Below, one piece after another: positions 41,594-49,746 of a stretch of DNA of 64,000 nucleotides. The stretch comes from Terriglobales bacterium (lineage in GTDB: Bacteria > Acidobacteriota > Terriglobia > Bryobacterales > Bryobacteraceae). Both the position numbers and the translations under genes were made by a program. Position 1 is the first letter of the stretch. Each line of letters opens with the position of its first letter. The DNA lies in NCBI GenBank assembly GCA_027485675.1, contig JAIXQP010000022.1, forward strand, positions 124,001-188,000. The letters run 5' to 3'. The notes below the pieces were generated by a model that was not told the DNA's origin, did not search any database, and saw nothing but the letters and a program-made list of their open reading frames with translations.

Positions 41594-42666
41594 CGTTTGC
41601 CGATCTGCCACACCGTGGTCGAACGCATCGGAACGCCCTTCTTCACCACCGTCGACGGGAAGCCGGGCTTGTTGGGCGAGTCAGGGAAGTGCTGCGTCTC
41701 AAAGCAGAAAGCCGCGCGCCGAACGTATTGGCGGCCCCCTTTGCCGGTCAGTTTTCCATCAAGAAAGTTGCCCGTATAGAACTGCACGCCCGGCTCCGTG
41801 GTGGAGACAGTCAGCACGCGGCCCGAACGCGGGCTATACGCCTCGATCACCTTCCGCAGCGTCCCGGCCGCGCCATTGAGCACCCAGTTGTGGTCGTAGC
41901 CGCCGCCGAACTGGATCTGCTGCTCTTTCGCGTCAATGCGGGCGCCGACGGCCGTCGGCTTGCGGAAGTCGAACGGCGTGCCAGAAACGGAACGGAGTTC
42001 GCCCGTCGGAATCAGCCCGGCGTCCACCGGGGTATAGCGGTCGGCATCGATGCGGACGACATGATCGAGAATCGTCGGCTCGCCGGAGAGGTTGAAATAG
42101 GCGTGGTTGGTGAGGTTGGCGACCGTGTCTTCGCTGGCGGTGGCCAGATAGTCGATGCGCAGTTCATTGGCCCCGGTGAGGGTGTAGGTTACCGCCACGT
42201 CGAGTTGGCCGGGGTAACCCTCTTCGCCCGCCGCGCTCCGATAGGTGAACTGTACGGCTTCGCCCTTCGTCTCGGCCTTCCACACGCGCTTATCGAAGCC
42301 GCGCAGACCCCCGTGGAGCGCGTTCGGTCCATTATTCACCGCCAGCCGGTACGCCTTCCCGTTGAGCGAGAATTGGCCCTTGGCGATCCGGTTCCCATAG
42401 CGGCCCACAATCGCACCCATGTAGGGCTGCTCGCGCAGATAGCCCTCTAACGAATCGAACCCAAGCACCACGTCGAACTTGTCCGGCGTCGTGAGCGAAA
42501 CCACGGTCGCGCCGTAGGTCATGATGCGGGCGGTGAGCCCGGCGGCGTTCGACAGAGTATAGATCTCGACGGCCTGCCCATCTGGAGTTCGGCCAAAGGG
42601 ATCTTTCTTGACGGCGGCGGAGAGCGTCAGCACGGAGACGGACAGCAACAGGGCGATGCGAAGCAT
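41590..42666 (-). CDS. galM: Aldose 1-epimerase (galactose mutarotase), exported
   Basis: A 358-residue mutarotase interconverting alpha- and beta-aldoses. DPFGRTPDGQAVEIYTLSN, GATVVSLTTPDK, VVLGFDSLEGYL, YGNRIAKGQFSLNGK, NNGPNALHGGLRGFDKRVW, TNHAYFNLSG with catalytic His and TTEPGVQFYTGNF with catalytic Glu are all present. A signal peptide (MLRIALLLSVSVLTLSAAV) suggests a periplasmic form, as in many Bacteroidetes and Acidobacteria. A perfect TATAAT (42673-42678), overlapping the DinB gene's stop, ends six bases before ATG 42666. The stop shares CTAG with the convergent NfrB-like gene. Confidence 0.93.
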   Translation of the reverse strand: MLRIALLLSVSVLTLSAAVKKDPFGRTPDGQAVEIYTLSNAAGLTARIMTYGATVVSLTTPDKFDVVLGFDSLEGYLREQPYMGAIVGRYGNRIAKGQFSLNGKAYRLAVNNGPNALHGGLRGFDKRVWKAETKGEAVQFTYRSAAGEEGYPGQLDVAVTYTLTGANELRIDYLATASEDTVANLTNHAYFNLSGEPTILDHVVRIDADRYTPVDAGLIPTGELRSVSGTPFDFRKPTAVGARIDAKEQQIQFGGGYDHNWVLNGAAGTLRKVIEAYSPRSGRVLTVSTTEPGVQFYTGNFLDGKLTGKGGRQYVRRAAFCFETQHFPDSPNKPGFPSTVVKKGVPMRSTTVWQIGKR

Positions 42667-42672
42667 CCTGTG

Positions 42673-42678
42673 ATTATA
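42673..42678 (-). promoter_or_regulatory. -10 element TATAAT for galM
   Basis: Consensus TATAAT on the minus strand, six bases before the galM ATG and overlapping the TAA stop of the DinB-like gene; it gives galM its own leaderless promoter at the end of the upstream operon. Confidence 0.65.
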
Positions 42679-43120
42679 GTTGGGCGAGATGGTTGCGGTC
42701 GTGGCCGCCGATGATTTCGACAATCGTGCGGAACGTGATCTCGCCGCGCTCCGGGTGGGTGACGGGCTTATCAAACGTCTCGGGCGGCAAGGCCCGCAGG
42801 AAAGCGAGCATCCACGCGCGGACGCTGGTGAAGACGGCCAAAGCCGCCGCCGGGTCGGCGGTGGGATAGCTGTTCGCCCAACGATCCTGATCAAACGGCT
42901 GGACCACGTAGTGATCCTCGGCAGCCGCCTGGCGGAGCCGGAACGCGAAGGCCACTTCGCAGTCGGCCAAATGGGCGATGATCTGCCCGTAGGTCCATTT
43001 CCCGGGAGCCCAGGGGGTGCCATAGGCCGCGGGGTCGATCGCGGCCAGACGCGCCGGGGTCTCCGCCATCACCGAGATCGGGTCCAGGTCACCCAGGTAC
43101 TTCGCGTAGGGGTTGCTCAT
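42674..43120 (-). CDS. DinB-like metal-dependent four-helix protein
   Basis: A 148-residue protein of the DinB/YfiT superfamily. WAPGKWTYGQIIAHLADCEVAFAFRL and the terminal GGHDRNHLAQL carry the His residues that bind a divalent metal; WANSYPTADPAAALAVFTS lies between. Members act as thiol-dependent transferases or are damage-inducible proteins of unknown role. The start overlaps the upstream gene's stop by one base (TAATG), so it is translationally coupled to an unrelated secreted protein. Confidence 0.85.
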   Translation of the reverse strand: MSNPYAKYLGDLDPISVMAETPARLAAIDPAAYGTPWAPGKWTYGQIIAHLADCEVAFAFRLRQAAAEDHYVVQPFDQDRWANSYPTADPAAALAVFTSVRAWMLAFLRALPPETFDKPVTHPERGEITFRTIVEIIGGHDRNHLAQL

Positions 43121-45900
43121 TAGATTGGCTTCGCTTCGTAGAGGACGGTTTCGTCATCAAAGGTCATGGCCAGGAAATAGACGGTACCGTCGTCGCGGAA
43201 GTCGATGGCGTTGATCCGCACCAGGTAGTCGCCCTCCTGCGTGGGGCGGAAGAGATTGATCACTTGCCGAATCTGCCGCTCCCGGCGGACGAGTAGGAAC
43301 TGATTGTTGTTGTTCTGGTGGAACAACAGGTCACCGGAACCATTGGCCATCAGATTGGCCACGTTGTTCGCCACCTGTCCGTTGGGCATCACCGAGGAGT
43401 TGTTCACGATGATTTCCCAACCGCCGGCCGTCCATTCCGCCAGGATGTTACCACCGGCGGCAATCGTCAGCCCAGCAAACAGGCGGCCTCCGCCCGTGCG
43501 ATGGAGATTGGCGATCCCGGTAATCAGATGGGTGCCAACGCGGGTGACGTTCGGCTCGGCCAGCCGGCTCCAGGCCTCGCCGCTCCAGTGGAAGAGAACC
43601 GGGACCCCAACATTGCGGAACCGGAGCGATAGCAGCACCTGCCCGTTATCGGCCAGCGCAAAAGAGTCAAAGCCCGAGACAATGCGGCCATCGAGATTCG
43701 TCGCCGTGGCTGCGGTGGCGCTCAGAACGAGCAGTTGCCGCGCCTGGCCGTTCGCCCATAGGAACAAGCGGTTGTCCCCCGCGCTGGTCGACGAGTGAAA
43801 CAGCAGATCCCCGTTCGCGTTGACATCGAACTGCCCGGGATTGTTCACCGTCAGCGTATCGATGCGCAGAGGAAACCGGAGCATCAGCTCCGGCGAACCG
43901 CCCCGCACCAGGCGGGCAATGCCCTGCCCCGTGATGAAGTAAAGGTCGCCATTGGCGGCGCGACGCACGTTGTAGGTACTCCCATGGAAGCCGCCGAACC
44001 ACATCGTGGAGCCGAAGAGGCGTTCCCCCATCGCCAGCGGCACGTCGAACTCCCGCCCGTTCCACTCCGCCACCGAGCCGGTGGTACCGCCCGACAGCAA
44101 CTGCGGCGCTCCTTCCCGGGCGCCGCCGATAAAGGTGATGAGATTGAGCGGCGCGGTCACCGGTATCGTCTTGCCGGACCAAGCCAGAAAGTCCGGCTCC
44201 TCGCCTAAACGGACCAACACCTGATTGATCGTCGCAGTCTGCGCGAGCAGGTAGATCTCGCCCCGGCCGTTGATCGCGCCGCTTTCAATCGACTGAATCG
44301 TGGTCTGCCCCAACGTGGGCCGGGAGAAGAGAAACCGCGCCTCCGGATCGCTCCCGGGCTTCCACAGATAGACGCCGTTACCGCGATTGCTGAACGGATT
44401 CACCTGCAGCAAGGCCCCGTGATTGGGATGGTAGGAGAGAATCCCGGCGTGTTCGGAAAGCTGCATGGACTGTACCCGATTCTGCCGGTCCACATGCACA
44501 TAGTGGGTCGTGTTGTTGTTCAGCGTCACGGCGCAGAGCAGGTCGCCGTTCTCTTCGAGCCAAAACGCCGGCTGATTGGCGCGGCCGCCGGAAAAACCAC
44601 GCACCGTGGACCCGGCCACCGCATCGCCCACGCCAAGAACCCGCTGCCGGTCGCCGCTGGGCGAATGGCGGAAGAAGATGCGATTGGAGCCTTGAATCAG
44701 CGAGTAGTACGCGGTGCCGTCCACGGCAATGCCGAAGTCGTTATCCACCGTAAAGGCGTTCGTGCCGAACTCGGGGAGACGGTCCGCCGTTGAGATCAGC
44801 AACTCATAGTCCCGTTGGTCATAAGAACGGAACAACCCGGTGTGCGTAACCGGATTGTTCTCGAAGCGAAAGGTGGCCCGAACCAGCAGCGCCCCGCTCG
44901 AAGCGAGCGAATTGCGGGTGATGAAAATGTTTCCCGTCGCTTCCGTGGCGCCCAGCGGCGTGTTGTTCGTAAACACCGGGAACACGCCAGTGCGATCCCC
45001 CAGCGAAAGCTGCCGCCCATTGATATTCGTATCTTCGTAAGTCAGAACCTGACCCTGCCGCGTGATCGCGTGCGTGAAGAGTTCATTGGCAAAGCTGGCG
45101 GACGCAAAACGCGGGCTACCCGTCGCGGTAACCACGCTCCACTGCCCGTTCCGCCAATTCAGGAGTCCGCTCGCGGCGCCTCCCAACGAGGCGTTGAAAT
45201 AGACGTCGCCGTCGTCGGTCGCCCAGAGCATCGACGGCCGCGCCCGCAGCTCAAACTCCGCGCGCTGCTGGTTCATGTTGTGATACATCCGCCGGAGCTG
45301 ATAGGTCTGCGGAACGTTCGTACTCACGCGGGCGGCCACCTGCCACTGCCGCTGCAAGCCGGTCTGGAGGTCGTTGTAGGTGTAGGTCGCCAGCACCATG
45401 TTGGCGCCTTCAGCGATTGCCGACATCACACCCTGATTGGTGATCCGGGCGGTTTGGGTAGTGCCGTTCCGCAGGTTCGTCACCGACCAGGTCCACCCGA
45501 CCCCGGAGATCGGATTGCCGTCGGCATCGAGTGCGGTCGCCGAAAACTGGCGGGTCGCCCCCACGTCCACGTCCGCTTGCGAGGGATCGATGCGCACCTC
45601 ACTCGGAATCGTTTGCACGGCCGTTTCCGCGGCCAGCGCCCCAATCCGGGCCGTAACGCGGACCGTACCCAGCGCACGGGCAGAAAAAACCCCGGAGCTA
45701 TCCACAGAGCCAAACAGCGTGTTATTCACCGACCAAGCCACCGTCGCGCTGGGCAACAGGTTGCCGCCCGCGTCACGAGCGACCGCGCGCAGTTGCAGCG
45801 TCCGGCCCACCAACACCTGCGACGAGTCGCTCAGAATCTGCAGCGTCGCCGGCGTCTGCGCGGCGGCCGAAAGCGCGAGCAGGAACGGAAGGAAGCGCAT
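43120..45900 (-). CDS. Secreted protein with Ig-like (BIG2) domains and repeated beta segments
   Basis: A 926-residue exported protein (MRFLPFLLALSAAAQ). Residues about 18-190 hold two bacterial Ig-like domains (LQLRAVARDAGGNLLPSATV, VDSSGVFSARALGTVRVTA; ATRQFSATALDADGNPISGV). The rest is a long set of loosely repeated blades (LFLWANGQARQLLVL, LFHWSGEAWSRLAEP, AEWTAGGWEIIV, NANGDLLFHSSTSAG, NGSGDLLFHQNN), suggesting one or two beta-propellers; the family is not recognised. It starts within a TGATG overlap with the DUF1501 stop, as part of the operon running from 49727 to 42674. A surface-reading role is possible but unsupported. Confidence 0.75.
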   Translation of the reverse strand: MRFLPFLLALSAAAQTPATLQILSDSSQVLVGRTLQLRAVARDAGGNLLPSATVAWSVNNTLFGSVDSSGVFSARALGTVRVTARIGALAAETAVQTIPSEVRIDPSQADVDVGATRQFSATALDADGNPISGVGWTWSVTNLRNGTTQTARITNQGVMSAIAEGANMVLATYTYNDLQTGLQRQWQVAARVSTNVPQTYQLRRMYHNMNQQRAEFELRARPSMLWATDDGDVYFNASLGGAASGLLNWRNGQWSVVTATGSPRFASASFANELFTHAITRQGQVLTYEDTNINGRQLSLGDRTGVFPVFTNNTPLGATEATGNIFITRNSLASSGALLVRATFRFENNPVTHTGLFRSYDQRDYELLISTADRLPEFGTNAFTVDNDFGIAVDGTAYYSLIQGSNRIFFRHSPSGDRQRVLGVGDAVAGSTVRGFSGGRANQPAFWLEENGDLLCAVTLNNNTTHYVHVDRQNRVQSMQLSEHAGILSYHPNHGALLQVNPFSNRGNGVYLWKPGSDPEARFLFSRPTLGQTTIQSIESGAINGRGEIYLLAQTATINQVLVRLGEEPDFLAWSGKTIPVTAPLNLITFIGGAREGAPQLLSGGTTGSVAEWNGREFDVPLAMGERLFGSTMWFGGFHGSTYNVRRAANGDLYFITGQGIARLVRGGSPELMLRFPLRIDTLTVNNPGQFDVNANGDLLFHSSTSAGDNRLFLWANGQARQLLVLSATAATATNLDGRIVSGFDSFALADNGQVLLSLRFRNVGVPVLFHWSGEAWSRLAEPNVTRVGTHLITGIANLHRTGGGRLFAGLTIAAGGNILAEWTAGGWEIIVNNSSVMPNGQVANNVANLMANGSGDLLFHQNNNNQFLLVRRERQIRQVINLFRPTQEGDYLVRINAIDFRDDGTVYFLAMTFDDETVLYEAKPI

Positions 45901-47243
45901 CAGCCGAAGACCTCGTTCACCGGACGGAAGCCGAACTCCGGCGACTGCGCAATGTAGTCATACCGGCGCCCCGAAGGAGTGTCGAGAATCGACTTGGTCC
46001 AGTCCACGCCGAGCGCCGAGTAGATCGTGGCGGTAATGTCTTCCGTGTAAATGGCCCGGTTACCCGACCAGCCGTACTCAACAATGTTGGCCGCCGTGGC
46101 ATCGCTCGCACCGATCACACGGCCACCCCGAACCCCGCCGCCCAGCAGCGCCACCGACATCACCGAGCGGTAATGGTCCCGGCCGCCGCGGCTGTTGAGC
46201 ACCCCGGGCGTCCGGCCGAACTCGCCCATTAGGACGATCAGCGTGGAATCGAAATCCCCGCTCGCTTTCAAGTCTTCCACGAGCGAGCCCACCGCGCGGT
46301 CGAGGTCATTGGTCAACGTGTAAATCGTCGTGCCCTGCGCGGCGTCGAACTGCCCCACGTGCGTATCCCAACCGCCCTGGGTCACGTTGATGAACGTGGC
46401 GCCGTTGCGCGCCCGGACGGCGTTGCGGGCCACCAGGAGCGAACGGCCGACCGCCGTATTGCCGTACCGCCCTTCGTCGGCGGCATCGAACTTGAAGACG
46501 GCATCGACAGCCTGGTTGTACATCATCGCCTTGGCCCGGTCATAGTAGCTGCCATAGGCGGCCATGGCGTCGTTGTACGGCGCTTGGCGTAGCGGTTCAT
46601 CCAGGTCCTTCAGCAACTGAAACCGGCGTTCAAACCGCGCCTGGCTCTGCGTCGCGTTGCCAAAGAAGTTGTGGGTCAGCGTGCTGATGCCCGTCCGGGT
46701 CGCGGGCGGCATCATCGGCTGGAACAGGCCGCCAAGGAAGGTCGCGCCCTGCAGGTTGGTCTGATTGAAGGACAGAAACGGAGGGATCAGCCCGCTCGCG
46801 CCCTTCTCCCGCGCAATCACCGCGCCGATATGCGGCATCTCGGAAGCCAGTGCCGGATTCTGCGAATGCGCCGTCTGCATGTAGAACTGGCCGCGTTCAT
46901 GCGCCGCTTCCCAACTGGCGCACGACCGCAGCACCAGCAGGTCGTTCGTCATCGTCGAAAGCCGCGGGAAGAATCGGTTCGAAAGCCGCAATCCGCCGGA
47001 GTAATCGCGAATGTCCGCGTCGCGGGGGTTCCACGGGCCTTCCTTCGGATCGAAGGTATCCATATGGCTGGCCGCGCCATTCAGGTTTACGAAAATGCAG
47101 GCGCGGGCCGACCCGCGCGGCGTGGCGCCCCGCACGGTGGTCACTTCGGCATCGGCGTGCGCGGCGAGCAGCGAAGCCGAGGCGGCTCCAAAAAGAAAGT
47201 GGCGGCGGGTGTGACCGGCGCAAAGGGAACGAGTGGGTTTCAT
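45900..47243 (-). CDS. DUF1501 protein, second copy
   Basis: A 447-residue DUF1501 protein. The N-terminus MKPTRSLCAGHTRRHFLFGAASASLLAAHA has a Tat-like RRHFLF. The mature part shows CIFVNLNGAASHMDTFDPKE, VTQGGWDTHVGQFDAAQGT and VLMGEFGRTPGVLNSRGGRDH, the last being the best-conserved motif of the family. It follows its DUF1549/DUF1553 partner by 13 bases with a GGAGG at 47251-47255, seven bases before ATG. Compared with the copy at 15156 it has an additional 'MGEFGRTP' version of the motif and belongs to another branch. Function unknown; predicted periplasmic. Confidence 0.87.
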   Translation of the reverse strand: MKPTRSLCAGHTRRHFLFGAASASLLAAHADAEVTTVRGATPRGSARACIFVNLNGAASHMDTFDPKEGPWNPRDADIRDYSGGLRLSNRFFPRLSTMTNDLLVLRSCASWEAAHERGQFYMQTAHSQNPALASEMPHIGAVIAREKGASGLIPPFLSFNQTNLQGATFLGGLFQPMMPPATRTGISTLTHNFFGNATQSQARFERRFQLLKDLDEPLRQAPYNDAMAAYGSYYDRAKAMMYNQAVDAVFKFDAADEGRYGNTAVGRSLLVARNAVRARNGATFINVTQGGWDTHVGQFDAAQGTTIYTLTNDLDRAVGSLVEDLKASGDFDSTLIVLMGEFGRTPGVLNSRGGRDHYRSVMSVALLGGGVRGGRVIGASDATAANIVEYGWSGNRAIYTEDITATIYSALGVDWTKSILDTPSGRRYDYIAQSPEFGFRPVNEVFG

Positions 47244-47256
47244 GAGCCAGCCTCCG

Positions 47257-49083
47257 TTAGTAGTTGAAGATGAAGTCGAGTTTGTTCAGCAACGCCCACT
47301 GCAGGTCGCTGAGCCATTGCGCGCGCAAGCCGGAGCGATAGGCTATAACCTTGGCCACCTCCCCCTCCGAGGGCGGACGGGAAAGGGTCACCAGGAACAT
47401 CAGGCGAACCGCTTCTTCGTCCGTCACCGGCGAGCTGTCGATCTGCAAGACCCGGTTTCGCGAACTCACCGCCAGCGTTGCGTTGCCTAGCGAGCGATTC
47501 ACGTTCTGAGTGTCATTCATCGAATAGAGCAGGCCCAAAATGGATGGCTCACTGGCGCGATCAATCGTCAGCCAGTTGCCACGTCCCGCCTGCGCCAGGA
47601 AATCGGTGACGCGGAAATCCGTCGCCGGCTCGGTGGGGTCGGGAAGCTGATTGGCGTAGAGCAAAGTGCGGCTCAGGCCGGAAGCCATCATAGGCTGCTC
47701 GGTGCGGGTCGCCGTGATGAGCGAGTCGTACATCTCTTCGGCCGACAGGCGCCGCGGTTCGTGCTTGGCGAAGTACTTCACGAACGCCGGCTGCCACTGG
47801 CCCTCATAGCGGCTCGAAAGCTGGTAGGCATCGCTCGAAACGAGCAGCCGGAACAGCGGCCGGAACTGGTAGTTGTTCTGAATGAAGAAATCGGCCAGCG
47901 CTTCGAGCAGTTGCGGGTGCGTGTTCTGCATCGGCCAGTCGCCGGGAGGCGGCCGCCGGGGGTCGGTCCGCTCAAAGTCCCAGGCTTCGGGCGGATCCAC
48001 AATGCCATGCGAGAACAGATACGCCCAGATATGATTCACCGTCGCCCGCGCGAACTGGCGGTCCGCGGTCAGAATCGAAGCGAAATCCCGCCGCCATTCG
48101 CCTGTCCGCGGCTTAGCCCCGTTCAGAATAAACTCGGGCTCGACAATCGCCCCCAGACGAGCCGGACGGTTGCCGGGATTCGATGGATTCACGGACCCGG
48201 TGTAGGACCCATAAGTCCGGTCGTTGACGATGACGCGGGGCCGGAAGCCGATGTTGTCGTCGCTCCAACGGACGAAGAACATGCGCGACTGCCAGGCCGA
48301 CATCCGCCAGAACTGCGTACGCGTGCGCCGGGTCAAATATAGATTGATCTTTTCCAGATGGCCGCGGCCATTGTGGCACGAGATACATTCCGTCTTGAAG
48401 CCCAGAAAGGTCGTCGTGATCTTGTCGGTGATGTCGTCCCACGAATCCTGAATCGGACCCGCCACGTCCATCCACCGGGCGAAGAACTGCGTACCCGGGA
48501 CATTATCGACCTCGCCGGCGGCCGACAGCATCTCCCGCACGAGCGAGTCATAGGGACGGTCCGCGGCGATCGACTGCCGGAGCCACTCATGAAACGTATT
48601 GCGGCCAATGGTGCCGATACTCTCGTGGGACCGCGTCACCTTAAACTTGTTAGCCCAAAATGTTGTCAGCTGGTCAGCGTGAGCGGAGGAGGCGAGTAAC
48701 TGGTCAATCAACCTGGCCCGCTTGTCCGGAGCGGGGTCTGCAAGAAACGCTTCGGCCGCCTCCCGCGTGGGAATCCTCCCCGTCAGATCCACATAAACGC
48801 GCCGCAGGAACTCCGTATCCGGCGAGACCGGGGCGGGACGGACATTATCCGCCGCCATCTTGGCGAACAGGTGTTGGTCGACTAGATTGGTTCGGGTTAC
48901 CGACTCTCGTCTGGCCGCCGCGCCGAATTGAGCCCGGCGGCTATAGGCCTGAAAAGAGCGGTCAAGATCCAGCAATTCAATCTGCTCGGCGCGAACCGCA
49001 TCGGGATAGCGGGGACAGTGCGGATCCGCGGCAAACAGATGGGCCGTTAACACGGCAGGGAGAATAAGGCGGGTGATTAGCAT
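47257..49083 (-). CDS. DUF1549/DUF1553 protein with one heme motif, second copy
   Basis: A 608-residue exported protein (MLITRLILPAVLTAHLFA). DUF1549 covers about 85-290 (FLRRVYVDLTGRIPTREAAE, KFKVTRSHESIGTIGRNTFH) and includes CISCHNG, a possible heme site; DUF1553 is about 350-580 (FARATVNHIWAYLFSHGIVD, RLSAEEMYDSLI, LYSMNDTQNVNR). Unlike the copy at 12661 it lacks the N-terminal PSCyt1 cytochrome module. The start is supported by an exact AAGGAGG at 49091-49097, seven bases before ATG, inside the 17-base gap after the HAD gene, so it is an internal operon gene. Confidence 0.85.
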   Translation of the reverse strand: MLITRLILPAVLTAHLFAADPHCPRYPDAVRAEQIELLDLDRSFQAYSRRAQFGAAARRESVTRTNLVDQHLFAKMAADNVRPAPVSPDTEFLRRVYVDLTGRIPTREAAEAFLADPAPDKRARLIDQLLASSAHADQLTTFWANKFKVTRSHESIGTIGRNTFHEWLRQSIAADRPYDSLVREMLSAAGEVDNVPGTQFFARWMDVAGPIQDSWDDITDKITTTFLGFKTECISCHNGRGHLEKINLYLTRRTRTQFWRMSAWQSRMFFVRWSDDNIGFRPRVIVNDRTYGSYTGSVNPSNPGNRPARLGAIVEPEFILNGAKPRTGEWRRDFASILTADRQFARATVNHIWAYLFSHGIVDPPEAWDFERTDPRRPPPGDWPMQNTHPQLLEALADFFIQNNYQFRPLFRLLVSSDAYQLSSRYEGQWQPAFVKYFAKHEPRRLSAEEMYDSLITATRTEQPMMASGLSRTLLYANQLPDPTEPATDFRVTDFLAQAGRGNWLTIDRASEPSILGLLYSMNDTQNVNRSLGNATLAVSSRNRVLQIDSSPVTDEEAVRLMFLVTLSRPPSEGEVAKVIAYRSGLRAQWLSDLQWALLNKLDFIFNY

Positions 49084-49090
49084 AACCGGA

Positions 49091-49097
49091 CCTCCTT
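49091..49097 (-). promoter_or_regulatory. Shine-Dalgarno sequence AAGGAGG deciding the start at 49083
   Basis: Perfect anti-16S complement with seven-base spacing to ATG. It contrasts with the leaderless-looking head gene of the same operon. Confidence 0.7.
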
Positions 49098-49100
49098 AGT

Positions 49101-49727
49101 CTAGCGAATTGGCAAACCGTTTTCGCGGAGGTGGGCGCGGAGGGCCGTGGCCAAGTTATCCGGATGGTCCAGACGAAGAACCGTGAATCCGGCCGCCTGC
49201 CCCGCGGCCACGCCGGCGTCGGAATCTTCAATCACCAGCGGGTTCCGGACGTTGAGCCGCCGGGCGCCTTCAAGGTACGGGTCCGGGTGCGGCTTGAGAC
49301 GAGTCACGTCTTCAAAGCAAACCAGCGTCTCAAAGCGGTGGAGCAGACCGGCATTGGCCAGAACCGGTTCGAGCTCCGCCCGGCCCGAGGAACTGACCAC
49401 TGCGATCGGCAGTTCCGTCAGACCCAGAATCAGCTCCCGGGTCTCGGCGGAGATCGGCGGATTCTCGGCGGCTTTCTGGCGGAACAGCGCCTTTTTGCGC
49501 GGATACTCAGGCCAGAGCAGATCGATGTCGTAAGGCGGATCGACGCGGCGCCGCAGCACTTCGAGCATCGCGCGGTCCGTGATCCCGATACAATTGGCAC
49601 GGTAGTCTTCCCACGTCAGCGGGATGCCGTGGGCGGAGAGAATCTCCGTCCAGCAGGCGTAGTGGAGCGCTTCGGAGTCGGCGATCACGCCGTCAAAGTC
49701 GAATAAAATTGCGTCGTAAGCAGGCAC
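49101..49727 (-). CDS. HAD-superfamily hydrolase, beta-phosphoglucomutase/phosphatase type
   Basis: A 208-residue HAD-IA protein. FDFDGVIADSEALHY holds nucleophile Asp10 and acid/base Asp12; VVSSSGRAELEPVL supplies motif II, RLKPHPDPYLEGARRL motif III Lys and VIEDSDAGVAAGQAAG motif IV acidic residues. The cap domain and layout fit beta-phosphoglucomutase or sugar-phosphate phosphatases. GTG 49727 is chosen because a TATTCT hexamer (49735-49740) ends seven bases before it and the family N-terminus begins there; ATG 49748 would overlap the divergent gene. It is the first gene of the operon that continues to DinB. Confidence 0.9.
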   Translation of the reverse strand: MPAYDAILFDFDGVIADSEALHYACWTEILSAHGIPLTWEDYRANCIGITDRAMLEVLRRRVDPPYDIDLLWPEYPRKKALFRQKAAENPPISAETRELILGLTELPIAVVSSSGRAELEPVLANAGLLHRFETLVCFEDVTRLKPHPDPYLEGARRLNVRNPLVIEDSDAGVAAGQAAGFTVLRLDHPDNLATALRAHLRENGLPIR

Positions 49728-49733
49728 TCTCTG

Positions 49734-49740
49734 TAGAATA
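49734..49740. promoter_or_regulatory. Two-way -10 element TAGAATA between HAD and MFS genes
   Basis: Read as TAGAAT (49734-49739) seven bases before ATG 49747 on the plus strand, and as TATTCT (49740-49735) seven bases before GTG 49727 on the minus strand. The spacing is symmetrical, so the same seven bases can set both leaderless starts. Confidence 0.65.
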
Positions 49741-49746
49741 ACGCTC

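Noticed and set aside
42667-43023. 119-residue N-terminal extension of galM
   Set aside because: It is a frame-shadow of the DinB-like gene; a signal peptide begins at 42666.
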